Part shown: piece after piece, positions 23,273-34,800 of the stretch
Position numbering within the stretch: the first letter of the stretch is position 1
Layout: each line of letters opens with the position of its first letter
Assembly (NCBI GenBank): GCA_029953675.1
Contig: JAMWBK010000007.1
Coordinates: 186,001-250,000, forward strand
Source of the DNA: Rhodosorus marinus
Lineage: Eukaryota; Rhodophyta; Stylonematophyceae; Stylonematales; Stylonemataceae
Direction: 5' to 3'
Length of the DNA stretch: 64,000 bases
Translations under genes and position numbers: made by a program
Notes under the pieces: model-generated
What the model saw: the letters and a program-made list of their open reading frames with translations, nothing else
Databases searched by the model: none
Told to the model about the DNA's origin: nothing

Positions 23273-24326
23273 ACGCTGCAGCTATGTTGGACTCTACGCT
23301 CCGCGATTCGGCCTTGTCCTATCGGTTTGTTCCACTCATCATCGAGTTTGCTTTGGTTTAGTTGATTGTGTCGGCTCTCGTTGGCTTCGTGGGCTCTTTC
23401 GTAACAGCCCCAGTCGCCTTGACAGCCTCCTCACGGAGCTGTTCTTGACCTTGTGGCATTCCAACACGGCTTTCTTGTTCGCCGCGCGTCATCAGCGTCT
23501 TGTTTCTCGCTTCTCAGGGTAGTTAGGCTCTGATAAACTGATGATGAATCCTTGCGCAAATTTCCAACGCCTTTGTTTCGTTTTTCGGGATATTAAGGAT
23601 TTTTTGAGGGTCTTGGAGAGACCTTTTTTGGCGTTTTTCTTTGGCGAATGGTATTTTTTAGGGGTCCGATAAATAGTACGATAAACGTTGTAAGATCTGA
23701 ATTTAGAAATAATAAATAGCGTTTGCTGAGGACACTATCGTTCGATATAGGTCTATTAAACCTGAATAGAAAATAAATAAAAGGTTTCATCCGATAAATG
23801 GTCCGATAACCAGCGAAATTACCGTCCAATATTGTAAACTCCCTTCAGAAGTGGTTGTTTTACTCCAATTCATTTCCACCTTCCAATGTTATGACAGCCT
23901 GTCAACCTCAGAAGTATTCATTATTCATTACATGGTAGTGACAGTTTCTAATAACGAAAAGTAATTTAAATTCATAATATGAGAGAGAGCTTCACCACGG
24001 TGATGATTGATTATTAGGTTAGCGTTGATTGAATATTGGACCTCTTTATCGGACGAGAAATAGGACCTGTTTATTTAAAGAATATAAATCAGACATCCCG
24101 CAAGTTTGTATTTTTTGTAATATTGTACTGATTTGAACATTTATCGGACGCGTCAGATAAACGTTATTGGACTGTCTATGACAACCGGATTTTGAGGCTT
24201 CGTTCTTGTTGATGGAGAGAGGTGAAAGAGTAGTTTCTGGGAGAGAAGGGAAAAGAGCTTGAAGAGATTGTGTGACACTCTGCACTATGCATTTGTGAGA
24301 GCTTTGGCAGTAGGGAGCTTTTGGGT
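23273..24326. other. Repeat remnant D, then AT-rich upstream of cyclin
   Basis: 23371-23460 reads SRWLRGLFRNSPSRL on the plus strand, matching repeat copy A (SRWLRRVFRNDPGRF). From 23560 the DNA is AT-rich and carries several (A)TTTATCGGAC motifs in both orientations (23664, 23789, 23801, 24045, 24140), which may be cyclin promoter elements. Confidence 0.45.
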
Positions 24327-25223
24327 ATGGGGAAGGGGGAAGACAAACCGACTAGGGTTCTCGAGAATGAACGGGAACTCGAGTATGGTGTAGTTGGTGA
24401 TGCGATTGTTGAGCCGATCAAGCCCGGGAGCGAGGAGGAGAAGGATATTTCTGTCGTTGATGAGGACAAATCTGAACCCGATCATGACGGAGCTGAAGGA
24501 TCTTTGGGCAATTCGATAACACCCGTGTCAGGTGGGAGCGTTATTACCGGCGGTGATGAGGAAAAGCCGGAACACGAATATGACGTAACTGAAGAGCCGT
24601 TGTTCGAATCGATAAAGGCGCTGTTGACGTGCTGGACCGTTGAGAATAGGATGGTAAGTTTGGGGTTTGGTTGGGTCTCGTATTGGGGGTTTTGTGTAGA
24701 AGCTGTCGCTCAGTGGGCGTGGCTATTTTGTTTTTTCTGTTGTGATGATTGGTAACTACTATGTTAGGACTCGTATGATTGGGATCATTCGTCGATGTTC
24801 TACGCACGTGAAGTTTCCGAGATGCCGCTGGACGACTATCTAGATAGAATTTTCAAGCACTCGACAAAGTCCGTCAGCTGCGGTGTGGCGGCGGTTATTT
24901 ATCTGAGAAGAGCGGCAAAGATCAATCCGAACCTATGTATGAACGCTTTCAATGCACACCGTTTAATAATGATGGCGCTGACAGCCGCCGTCAAGTTCTC
25001 CGAGCATGTGGTTTGCTTGAATTCGTTCTACGCTGAAGTGGGAGGGCTTTGCTTAGAAGAGTTCAACGCTCTCGAACTAGAGTTCCTGTTGGCTGTCGAC
25101 TTTCAGTTGATCGTTTCAGAAAAAGAGTATCTGGAATGTAAGAGAATGCTTGAGGATGTGATTACTCCTTCCGAGGTTGTCGATGTCCTCACTAACGAGC
25201 TACCTCTATGTGTTGTGGGGTGA
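24327..25223 (+). CDS. PHO80-like (P/U-type) cyclin
   Basis: Exons 24327-24653 and 24768-25223 give 260 residues. The first 95 residues are acidic and low in complexity. The cyclin box begins around MPLDDYLDRIFKH, continues VAAVIYLRRA, then the hallmark NAHRLIMMALTAAVKFSE (family N-x-HRL..A-x-KF) and FYAEVGGLCLEEFNALELEF (YA-x-VGG..E-x-N-x-LE). This matches PHO80-like cyclins, which activate CDKs of the PHO85/CDKA type in nutrient signalling and cell-cycle control. No destruction box was noted. The donor is ATG|GTAAGT. TTTATCGGACG motifs lie upstream. The CDK partner is not inferable. Confidence 0.9.
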
Positions 25224-25953
25224 GCGCCCAAAACAGTCTGTAAATTATCTGTATCATACCAATCTCGCGCTGATTGTCATTAAGCGAGTTGAAAGGTTCT
25301 TGTCGAATAAATAGCAAGCACATTGCAACTTTCCGTTCAATAAGCGTCGGAAGTCGGTTTGCTGTGGGGGAAGAGAAGTCTCGGCCCTTGTCGGCTCTGC
25401 GTGGCTGTTGTCAGGACAAATTTTTGTTTTGCATGCAGCAAGATGTATAACTGTATAGATATATTACGAGATGCCTGCGCCGTTCAAGAAGCCACCTTCC
25501 CATTCCCAAACACGGACTAGTGCAATCCCTGTCCTCTGAAAGCTTCACACCACCGGGACAAAGCACAACCTGATACTCACCCACATCCATGCGTGCGCAC
25601 GTCATCGAGGGCGCTACAGCGGGATATCCAATACCACGCACTTTCGAACTGAACGCGTGCGCTGGATGCTCAGAGCTTGCAGGAGGGGATAGCTCGTGGC
25701 GACATCTATCCTTGCAGCCCCGATAAGCGGTTCAATAACCCGGTACCCTAAGCGGATGGTGAAGGCAATTCCTGATGAAACGCCCAATTCGATAATCCGC
25801 TTTCGACCGCGCATTGCTGACAGTTTGCGAGCGTTTTCGCTAGGGAAGCGTGTCAACTGCTGCACTATGATCAGGTTCAAGATACTGGATTTTGTGTTTC
25901 TCTGCAATGCTTCTTTTATAACAAACATGCGATGGGAATGAGCTAGCACCCCA
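25224..25953. other. Intergenic between convergent genes
   Basis: 3' flanks of cyclin (+) and the TONSOKU-like gene (-). No supported gene. Confidence 0.5.
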
Positions 25954-28900
25954 TTACACCAGCCTAATTATGGAGCGATAGCGCTCCTCGAGGATAGGAA
26001 CCATGTCGCTATCGAGCCCGCAATGGCGGGCATCGACAAACTCTAGTCCCTCCAAGCGCTCGACCAGCGCGAGCAACGAGTCTACCGCTTCGCGGCTTCC
26101 CAGCAAAGGAAGCGGATGACGGTCCGAGTTGCCGAGGAAGCTGAGATGTCGAACGAGGGGGTACTTCGTGGATGTCTCCATACTGCTTACAAACTGTACA
26201 AGAATATTTAGAAACTCCGGGGAAAGAAAGTTCTTCTGCAAATTAACACTTAAATATTTCCGCCTTCCTCCAAGGAGGCGAGAAAGCGCAGCCGCGGTCT
26301 GCGACGGACGATTTCCTAAAGAGTTGTAGCCAACCAGCAGTTCCCTAATCAAGACCGGGTGAGAAACCAGAGGATCAGACATTCACGATCGATAAGCAAG
26401 AGAGAACGTGCGGATCTAATACCTCAGGTGAGGAAGATTAGCGGACGTAGATATGGCATCCGAGATCGCACTAAACCCTTCAGCCCCAATGTTGGTCGCG
26501 GTCATGTCCAGCCTTTTTAAATACACAAGCCTATTTCCTCCTTGAAACAACGCCTCCAACCCTCGAGCAGTAACTACTCGGTTTGCGCTCAGGTCCAATA
26601 CGGATAAATTTCCTCCATGGTTCCCAACGCTTTCAACCAGCTCCGTGACGCCCTCGTCATCCAGACCTCTCCCGAAGGCGTTTAGCACACCATCTTCGCC
26701 ATATCCGTCTCTCAGCACGCGAGCTTCCAGAAGACATTTGAGAGCGTAGGAAAATAATTCAGTTAATGATATTCGACAATTTGGTGAAACATTCCCCGAA
26801 CAGTCCCAGGAACATTGGCCGGAACATTGGCCGGAACATTGGCCGGAACATTGGCCGGAACATTGGCCGGAGCATTGGCCGTAACAGTGGCCGTAACATT
26901 GGCCGAAACATTGGCCGAAACGTTGGCCGCATCATTGGCCGGAACTTCGCTTGAACAATTTTGCTAGCGCAGGGAGGCTTTGAACAACTTACCAACAAGG
27001 CGCTTCCTGACTATTGTTTGGGGATCTTCCTCGTCCACGATCCAGTCAGTGATCAGTCCACGCGGGTGCGCAACTTCCGGGCTCTTTCTCGTGGTACTAG
27101 GGGTGAACAAGTGGCAGTTGGGGGGGTCAGTTCTAGTCGGACAAATTCTCGGTTCCACTCCGTTGAAGGGAACAAACCAACCTTGAACTCCTTCCCGATG
27201 CTGAGTGACTGGAAGACGTGCTCCTGCTTGTTTGTAGGATCGATAGCCTCCTCGTTGGAGTGGGTGACGGTGTGACCCAATCCTTACTTCCTGTTGGACG
27301 CGCAGAATCGAGCTCCGGGTACACGTTGTCTAGAGTACGTTGTCTGGAAACGTTGATCTGCCTGTGGAGTTTAATCTCCTCGTTGTCGCTGAGGTCGGAA
27401 CCAGCTGGAGGGCTTTGATTTCTTGCGGGATTCCATGGATCTTCATCGTTTTCAGCAAGCTGGAAAGGCGCAACATTCTGGGCTTCGCTCGGTGAGACAC
27501 TGCTACCCGCTTTTCTCCTCTTCCTTACAACGGGCGGGGACAGCTCGGCGTCAACCTCGTTGATGGACTCTGGTATCGAGATAACCTCTCCATCCTCTCC
27601 GCTGCTAGTGGAGCTAGATTCAACTGCTACTGGAAGTCTATCCAATAGCTCCTGATACTCGCTCGCCGGTCCACCGCCCACAACTGACTTTTGCAACTCA
27701 GTGAGCTTGGAAAGCGCCCTTCGTTGCAAACGCAAGTCGCTGGCGCGTACAGAGAGCTCGTAGCTGCTCTTAAACGCATCCAAAGCCTGTTCCACCTCCC
27801 TGAGCTCCTCGTGGACCAACCCGTACACAAAAAACGCCTCTGCAGCACCGTCCGGAGATTCACAGCGCTTCATCCGTTCAACCTATGGTCGCCAACGAAA
27901 AAAACACAGAGATTAGACAACAGCTGTCCGAGTGACCCAGCTCGCCAGCAACGGGAGCGGGAGTCTCAAAAAAAAGCTGCGAAAACAAAAGCCAAAGAGC
28001 AACTTACCCATTCAACAGCGTACGGAAGCGCAGCCTGAGTCTTGCCAGCCTCTAGAAGCGCGTTTACGAGTTCGTCCAGGGTTTCAGTGTATGCGTCCCA
28101 ACCACCGTCTTCTGTCTCCTGGATGAGTCCGAGACGGATCTGTGATTACAAAAGGCATCACCCCCAAGGATGAGTCCCTGAGTTCCAACTCGCCCGCCCG
28201 CAACTGCAGCTAGGAGAGGACTTACCCGAATGTGCTCTGCGGCGCTTTCATAGTCAGAAAGTTCCACGTACAGACGAGCAATTTGACCTCGAATTTCGGC
28301 GCTGTCGACTTCTTCGCCATTCTCCAATTTCTTGAGAATCTTCCGAAGTCGTGATTCAGTAGCGACTCGCTTCGCAGCGACCGTACATAGCTCATGGGCC
28401 TCTTCTTTCTGCTCAGGGGCACACGTTTCCTCGTACCTGTTGGCAAGGGGAAAAGCACCAACGACATTGAACACCAAGTCCGGTTTGGAGCTGAGTATCC
28501 ACTTCCTCCTACTCGTAGCATACCTCCGGTAATGTTCCGCGGATACGCAGTAACGACGCAGCTTTGCGTTAATCTCCCCGAGCTGAAAGCAGGAAATCGC
28601 TTCGTTTGCTTCGTCTCCATTCAACTTGCTGAGTTTCAGGCCCTTTTCGGCGTACTCAAGGGCCCTTTTGTAATCGTCGAGGTGTATGTATTCGATCACC
28701 ATGTTGTAAGAAACGAGGTACTTGGCAATGGAGTCTTGGCGTTTGGATGCGATCTCCATTGCATCTGCCATTAGCTCAATCGCGCGGCGAGTTTCTCCTC
28801 TGCTGCTTTTTACGAGTCCAAGATTCAGCGTCGCGTTCTGTTAAACAAAAGCACGGAAAGGCTGAGCTTCTTTCCCGGGCAGGAAACTGGTCCTGTTCCA

Positions 28901-29717
28901 GGATTGATCCCCAAAAAGAATGCGGCTAACCTGTATCATTTCTAGTCGTTCCGGATCCGACCTTGCTAGTTTCTCTGCGCATTCGATGCTCTTTCGGAGG
29001 TACCGCTCAGAGAGTTCCAATGACTCCTTCGCGTCTTCCGCGGATTCCCTTTCAGTGAATTTATCGCCTGGCAGAGACGGTGGTGTTAAAACCTTTCCTT
29101 CGGAGTATTTTCTTGCAGATTATGAAGGGCAACTGGCTCTGCGCGAGAAAGTTCTTTGAAGGATCCTCCTCACCTCGCACTCTATAGACGTCACCTAAGC
29201 CAGCATATGCCCGCTGCTCTTCGCGATTTAAGTTGTGTTTCTCGGCCGTCTCTAGTTGCTGAAAGTATGCATTGATCGCGTCAGGAAAGTTTTGAAGAGT
29301 CTTGTTCATGTCACCAACCCGTCTACAAGCCACTGCAACGTCTTCGTTGGAGCCTATTTCAACAGCGCATTGTTTAGGTCAATACAACGAAACGTGAATA
29401 CCATGCCAAGACATTTGATTCTCCTCTTTGAAGTTTACCATACTGCACAGACAGCTTGAGTTCTTCAATGTGACATTCAAGAGCAGCTTCGTACTCGCCA
29501 AGGAGGTCGTAGTATTTACCCATATTGTTATAAATCTACACGGATTCATCGAGATATAGACTTAGAACGGACAGCCGGCACAGAGTAAAAACTTCTGGAA
29601 CAGCTCATGGAAAATCAGCGATGGCACCTTATTCATCTCAACGAAGTTTCCATCGAGTTTCGCCTCCCTTAGGGCCCTCTTCCACACATCAAGCTTCACG
29701 CGATGGTCCTTCGCCAT
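25954..29717 (-). CDS. TONSOKU-like TPR/LRR protein
   Basis: Many exons. Resolved ones are 29717-29628, 29535-29439, 29353-29174, 29067-28931, 28837-28524, 28436-28226, 28139-28008, from 27882 onward, a piece ending at 26993, 26723-26423 and 26344-25954. The N-terminal half is TPR/LGN-like (MGKYYDLLGEYEAALECH, QNFPDAINAYFQQLE, DYKRALEYAEKGLKLSK, ESAAEHIR). A long acidic and Ser-rich linker follows, then a possible ubiquitin-like stretch and C-terminal leucine-rich repeats (LSVLDLSANRV, LKRLDMTATNI). This order matches plant TONSOKU/BRUSHY1 and animal TONSL, which read unmodified new histone H4 and act in repair of broken replication forks. No ankyrin repeats are seen, as in plants. Splicing between about 27285 and 27080 is not resolved. 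Confidence 0.78.
26809..26940. repeat. 12-bp minisatellite, 11 units
   Basis: Eleven units of GGAACATTGGCC (with variants toward one end) lie inside an intron of the TONSOKU-like gene (intron 26992-26724). Both strands stay open because 12 is a multiple of 3, but splice sites fit cleanly around the array. Confidence 0.95.
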
Positions 29718-31875
29718 TGCGATTATCACTAAATACCAATGCAAAACGTTCCTCCTTCCCCCCCAAATTTCTGTCAATTATCTCAAGGGATCCTCAGACC
29801 CCCCTCTCAGCTATCTAACATGAAGATTCCCCAATAAGCCTCCGCTCGCTGCACCCCAACCCAACCCATCTTGCGGGGTAAACCACCACAAACCCCTCCA
29901 AAAAAAACAAAAAAGAAGTCGAGAAAACTATCTACCTGTCTTACGGAAAGTGCAGATCAACACTGGCGCCAGCAAAGCCACAAAATAAGAAGAAAAGAAG
30001 ACCCAGAACTATAACAAACCCACCTTGCCTCAGCTCCTACCACATCCTTCACCCTCTTTGCCCCTAAGCCATTCCTCATCAAATTCCCGTTCCCTCCCTT
30101 TACCTGTCCCATTGACGCTGTCCCACTGAATCGAATGTGCGACGTGGCATATTGTTTCATAAAACAAAGTAATGTCAATCAACATTGTATCACTTTGACC
30201 AATAGAAGAACACAGGGGAAATAGATCAATCATTACAAGGATTTAGTTTTTTTTTGCTTTGGAGAGAAGTGAGGAGCGAGGAAGGGGAGGATTGGGGATG
30301 CCAGAGAGGGACTGTCGAGAGGGCGGTTTAGAGTTCACGTGGGAGGTATGAAGACAGAAGAACATGGAAGGAATTACAAGCACAGACGATTCTCTTTTGT
30401 GTTATATCGGGGTGCTATCTTTGCGGTTTGATTGCTGCATTTTAGCAAAAAAAAGAAAAGAGGCTTGGCGGGTTTTCATGGACGCGATCTGTTGCCGTCG
30501 TTGGAGGGCCTGTGGAGTGGTTTCATCGCGCTCCAGCTCAAGTTATTTGCTTGGAGTCTTCTACGCAGTGAGTTTAAGAAAATCTGAGAGGCGCTGATTC
30601 AAAGGGCGTCGACTCTCCGTCAGATCGCGATGACCTGGACGTGGTCTTGGTCCCGTTTGCTCTCTGAGCAGCAACTACCCACCTTCACAATCGCGAGGAC
30701 CGTATTCATAGTGCGATAGCGGAGTTGAACAAGATTCTCTGGCAAGCAAATGCTCAACTCATTCTGCATGGAAAGGATCGGGCTGATCCTCCTGATTTTT
30801 CGCAACGCTATAGTAGAATGACCACTCTGATGCTCTTTCTAGACTGTAGTCTTCTTTGCTTTTGAACCTATCGCGATGTAACGGTGCCTTAGCTCTGGAG
30901 CTGTGCGCCTTCCTAGCGTATCTCATTTGGGGACCTTAGCCTCCGATTGAACTGATCTGGCAGTAGAATGAGACCCCAGGACATACGGTTTTGGGTTTAT
31001 TAAGAGCGCTTTGAGAGTCGTTGCGTTCCGCTGCGGTATGTAGGCACCAATCAAAGGCTACTAGGGCAAAAATGGATTGACAATTACGCCAGGACTCCGC
31101 CGTGAATGTCCCATTTTAGAGCAGCGCGAAAACGTCCCAGCTCAATCAACAACTATCCTGTTGGCCAATAGTACGTGGAAATTCTTACTTATCAATCATT
31201 ATCACGGCGATACCCCTCAGTAGTTGTCCCGATTCGTGTGGGACATGAATTCGAAAAGTGAAAAAGATACTACATCAATCAATGAACGAGAAAATGGCCA
31301 ATAGAAGACCAAATGGAGATTGATCAATCATTATATATATGTCCTCATTAAGTATCATCGGCTGTAATATGGGTTTTGGGTTTTGGCCATGTGGATTTAT
31401 TGAGCAAATGTGAAAAGGACCCGTTCGGGATATTTTTGAAAGTTGTGTGTGTTTTAGAAGGCGTTATTTAGTAAGTGCTGGGTGGGCCTGCGAGTTCGGA
31501 ATGGGGTGGGTAGGAAGGTTTACGGGTGAAGGAAGAGGAGTGATTATGAAACAGATGAGAGAGTAAAATTTCCTTGTTGACTGGGATTTTGAGAAGGAGG
31601 ATATTTGGAAGGCTGAAGGGTCTTAGTGAGGTTGGATAGAGGAGGAAAACGTCGGTGTGGTTTGGTAGAGGCAAGTTCATTTGGGTTTGGAAGCGGTGGG
31701 GGAGCGGAAACGACCGATTTTGTTCTATAGTTATGGCTGTTGTCTGGAGTGGTGGGTAGGATTGTGTGGTAGGTTTTAAGGTGTTTGTCTTTTGATCCCT
31801 GCGGTTTGTCTCTGGTGGGTGAGCAGGTGGAACGAACCAGTTTGACTGGATGTCTGGTCAGGTTCGGTGGTGTAG
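29718..31875. other. Divergent promoter region with repeat copy C
   Basis: Separates TONSOKU-like (-) and formin (+). CCAATAG occurs near 30200, 31163 and 31300, next to ATCAATCATT motifs, suggesting promoter elements. Decayed repeat C lies at 30640-30990. No intact gene seen. Confidence 0.45.
30640..30990 (-). repeat. Decayed coding-like repeat, copy C
   Basis: In reverse complement this matches copies A and B. It reads DQFNRRLRSPNEI, followed about 107 bp later by AGCATCAGAGTGGTC. Interrupted by several stops. Confidence 0.5.
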
Positions 31876-34800
31876 ATGAAATCGTTTTGGAAGAAGAATT
31901 TCCACACGCCGTCTAAGAAGAAGACGTGCGTAGTCGAAATCTCCAGCCATGTGCTTGTTGGCAACTATGTCGAGGGCCATTTCGATGAGGACTTACAGGA
32001 CTTCCTGGAAAGGCGGAGGAGAAAGACGGGTAGCACAGTAAATAAAGTGCTTATAATTGATGTGGGACCCGATCCGTGGATGTACGAGGTTGCTCCCGGA
32101 GTTGTGGTCTCTGAGCCCTGCCATGTCGGACCGTTCCTTATGCTGCCAGGTTTGAATTCAGTTTTCGAGACTTGCGCAGATATCGTTGACTGGTTCAAAA
32201 CGAACGCTTTTGACGGCTGCGGAGTAGTTTTGATAGTCGCGTCATCTTCCTTCCCCAACTTCAATCGGCTGGCGCCTGTTGCATTGGTCCGCATCGCCCT
32301 CCTCCCAATGCCAACCTAAATTCCCGAATACCACGCATGTTAGTTACAAACTGACGATCATACATTTTGGTGGTTTTTCGACGGTTTTTCCCAGGTCGCG
32401 TCTTCACTGCTGATGTACATTAATAGAGCTGATAGCGCACTAGACGCGCTTGAAACGTTCCTCTCGAAATCGCGAGAAGCTCACCTGGTTGGCGCTGACA
32501 AACTTGGGGACCCGACAGTAAAACTTCCCAACTTGTGCAAGTATCTCAAGCTCTTCTCAAAGTTATGCCTGAAGCCCCACTTCCCCGTAGTGATTCCCCT
32601 GGAGATAATGAAGATTATGTTCCAGGGCAAGCTCAAGCTATCGAAGAAGCAAAGGTGGAACCCGATTATTAGATTTTACGTGTTTGCCAAAGGGCAAGGC
32701 GAAGGAGAATGGTACGTTGCTGCTGCGTCAATCAAGTGGGCGCTCTAGCACGGAAGCTTGAGCTTGTGCCCAGTGTACTACGGGAATAGGCTTCCTGTTA
32801 CTGCTGTTCATGGCTCCATCGCTGAACCAACTGTGATTTGGTTCTACCATCTTTTGCAGTATGGTTATTGGACAGAGTGACTACCGCGGAGACGTGATTT
32901 ATGGGGATGAGTTTGCGTCTTTCCAAGTTAACACGCTGGCGTTTGGAGACTTTGTCCTCAGCTTTGAGCACCACTACCCAAAGGAGAATCGGACGAAACC
33001 TCTGTTTTCTATAGCTCAGCATACGAGCTTCCTGAGCGCTCCGTACACTCGTTTCAGAGCTTCCGACCTGGAGGTCTACCCGGACGCGAAGGACATCGTG
33101 ACCATTGACAAGGACTTCACAGTAGACGTTTTTCTACGTACAATGCCCGCTGTTACCGGTAATGCCCAGCTTCTCCTTCCTTTGCTTTCCAGTCTCCGCA
33201 AGTTCCAAGTTCACCCGCCCCGCTAACGATCGCTCTCATGCTTCATCATCATCTCGTTCAGAGGCCTACGTAAAAAGTGCCGCTGCTATGGCAGAAGAGT
33301 ATGGGAAGGTAACAGTCGGGATGCTGGACCTAGTGACGAGCCAAATGTTGTCGGTCGAGGAGATCGTGAGCTTGAGACCTTCTGATGATCCTCTCGTTCC
33401 CAAAATATCCCCCAAGGAGATGCAGAGCACACTCCAGGCGCAGTCCGAAGCGCTCCACAAAATGCTTGACAACGTACCCGATGACATGATCGCAGACGTC
33501 TTGACCACTTTCGATCAATACCAAGATGCTGGACAGGTATGATGCATGCATCCCGTGTGCTAATGGAGCCGATAGGTAGAGCCAACTTTGCTGCTCGGAC
33601 GTGCTGAAACTAAACTTGAAATTGTGAACAGAGGGCGACGGGTAGTGAGCGAACAAGCGGAGAGGACAGAACTCGTGAGTACCTGAACGCCGAGGACGAG
33701 GACGAGCTGGACCAAATCTTGCAGGAGGACTTCGGAGGCGATTTTCACATTATCGAGAATGACGAAGAAGCCTGGAACTCTGATGCCGAATTGGACTCGC
33801 CAACAGAAAGCGGTCAAGCCATCCCAATAGTTATAGAAGGTAAATCATATGCCAAGCCTTGAGTCTTTTGCAGGGTCCGTTGACTCTTGAACGTACTCAT
33901 TGGGCTGTGTTTTTCTAACGAATAATTCTAGACGATCTAGATTCTTCGTCTGAAGAAACGAGATCAAAGAAGAAGAAAAAGCGGAAAAGAAAGGCAAGAG
34001 AAAGCGTGGAAGAAGATCCTTCCATCGAGCAGATCGAAGACGAGCAAGATGGTAAAAAGTAGCAAAACCTCAGCGCAATGAATTCCTCAGCCGATTGTCT
34101 TAGAACAACACCAACTCTGCTGTTTTACAGATCATCTGGAGCTCACAGCCATCGATGCGTCAAACCTGATCTTGGAGGTGAGTCTCTGGAAGCAAAAGTC
34201 ACGACATACTTTTCGCAGTTTTTAAGCTAGTCTCCCAATTTTTCTAGGTCGATGAAGTCGTCCCTCCCCCGGCCATGCCGCTGCCAGACTTTGATGAACA
34301 CAGGCGTGTAGCAGCTGGAGGTGATACCAACCTGGAGGAATTGATGCCAAATTTCTTGCAAGGTGAGGATTTGGCACCTTCAGAACACATTTCATTTGGC
34401 CTCAAAGTCGCGTGCTCACGATTGAAATCTTTTTTGGCATGTGTCATTGTAGTCGGGGACGACGGAGAGTTCGTGCCAGCCGAAGAAGGCGAATCTGGAG
34501 ATGGGGAGGAGCAGGAGAACGTACCCATATGGATGATGGCTCAGTTTGAATCGGTGCCAAGCCCTACCGAACCTCCGGGCGCTGAAGCCTACGGTAGCGC
34601 CGCTGGTGTTACGCTTGCTGCAGCTGGAGCGCCTCCACCACCACCACCACCACCACCACCACCGCCACCGCCTAAGGCTACCGTGTCGGGTGCGAGTGAG
34701 GACTCAAAGCCCGTAGCTACACCACCGAGACCGGCGGTGACGGCAGTCGAAGAGTCAACTGCGAGTCCAGTGCTACCTCCCCCACCTCCCGCTTTGAGCA

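Noticed and set aside
26809-26940. CRISPR-like array
   Set aside because: Units are contiguous 12-mers with no spacers, in a eukaryotic intron.
26766-26954. Plus-strand ORF of Asn-Ile-Gly-Arg repeats
   Set aside because: Product of the 12-bp minisatellite inside an intron of the minus-strand TONSOKU-like gene.
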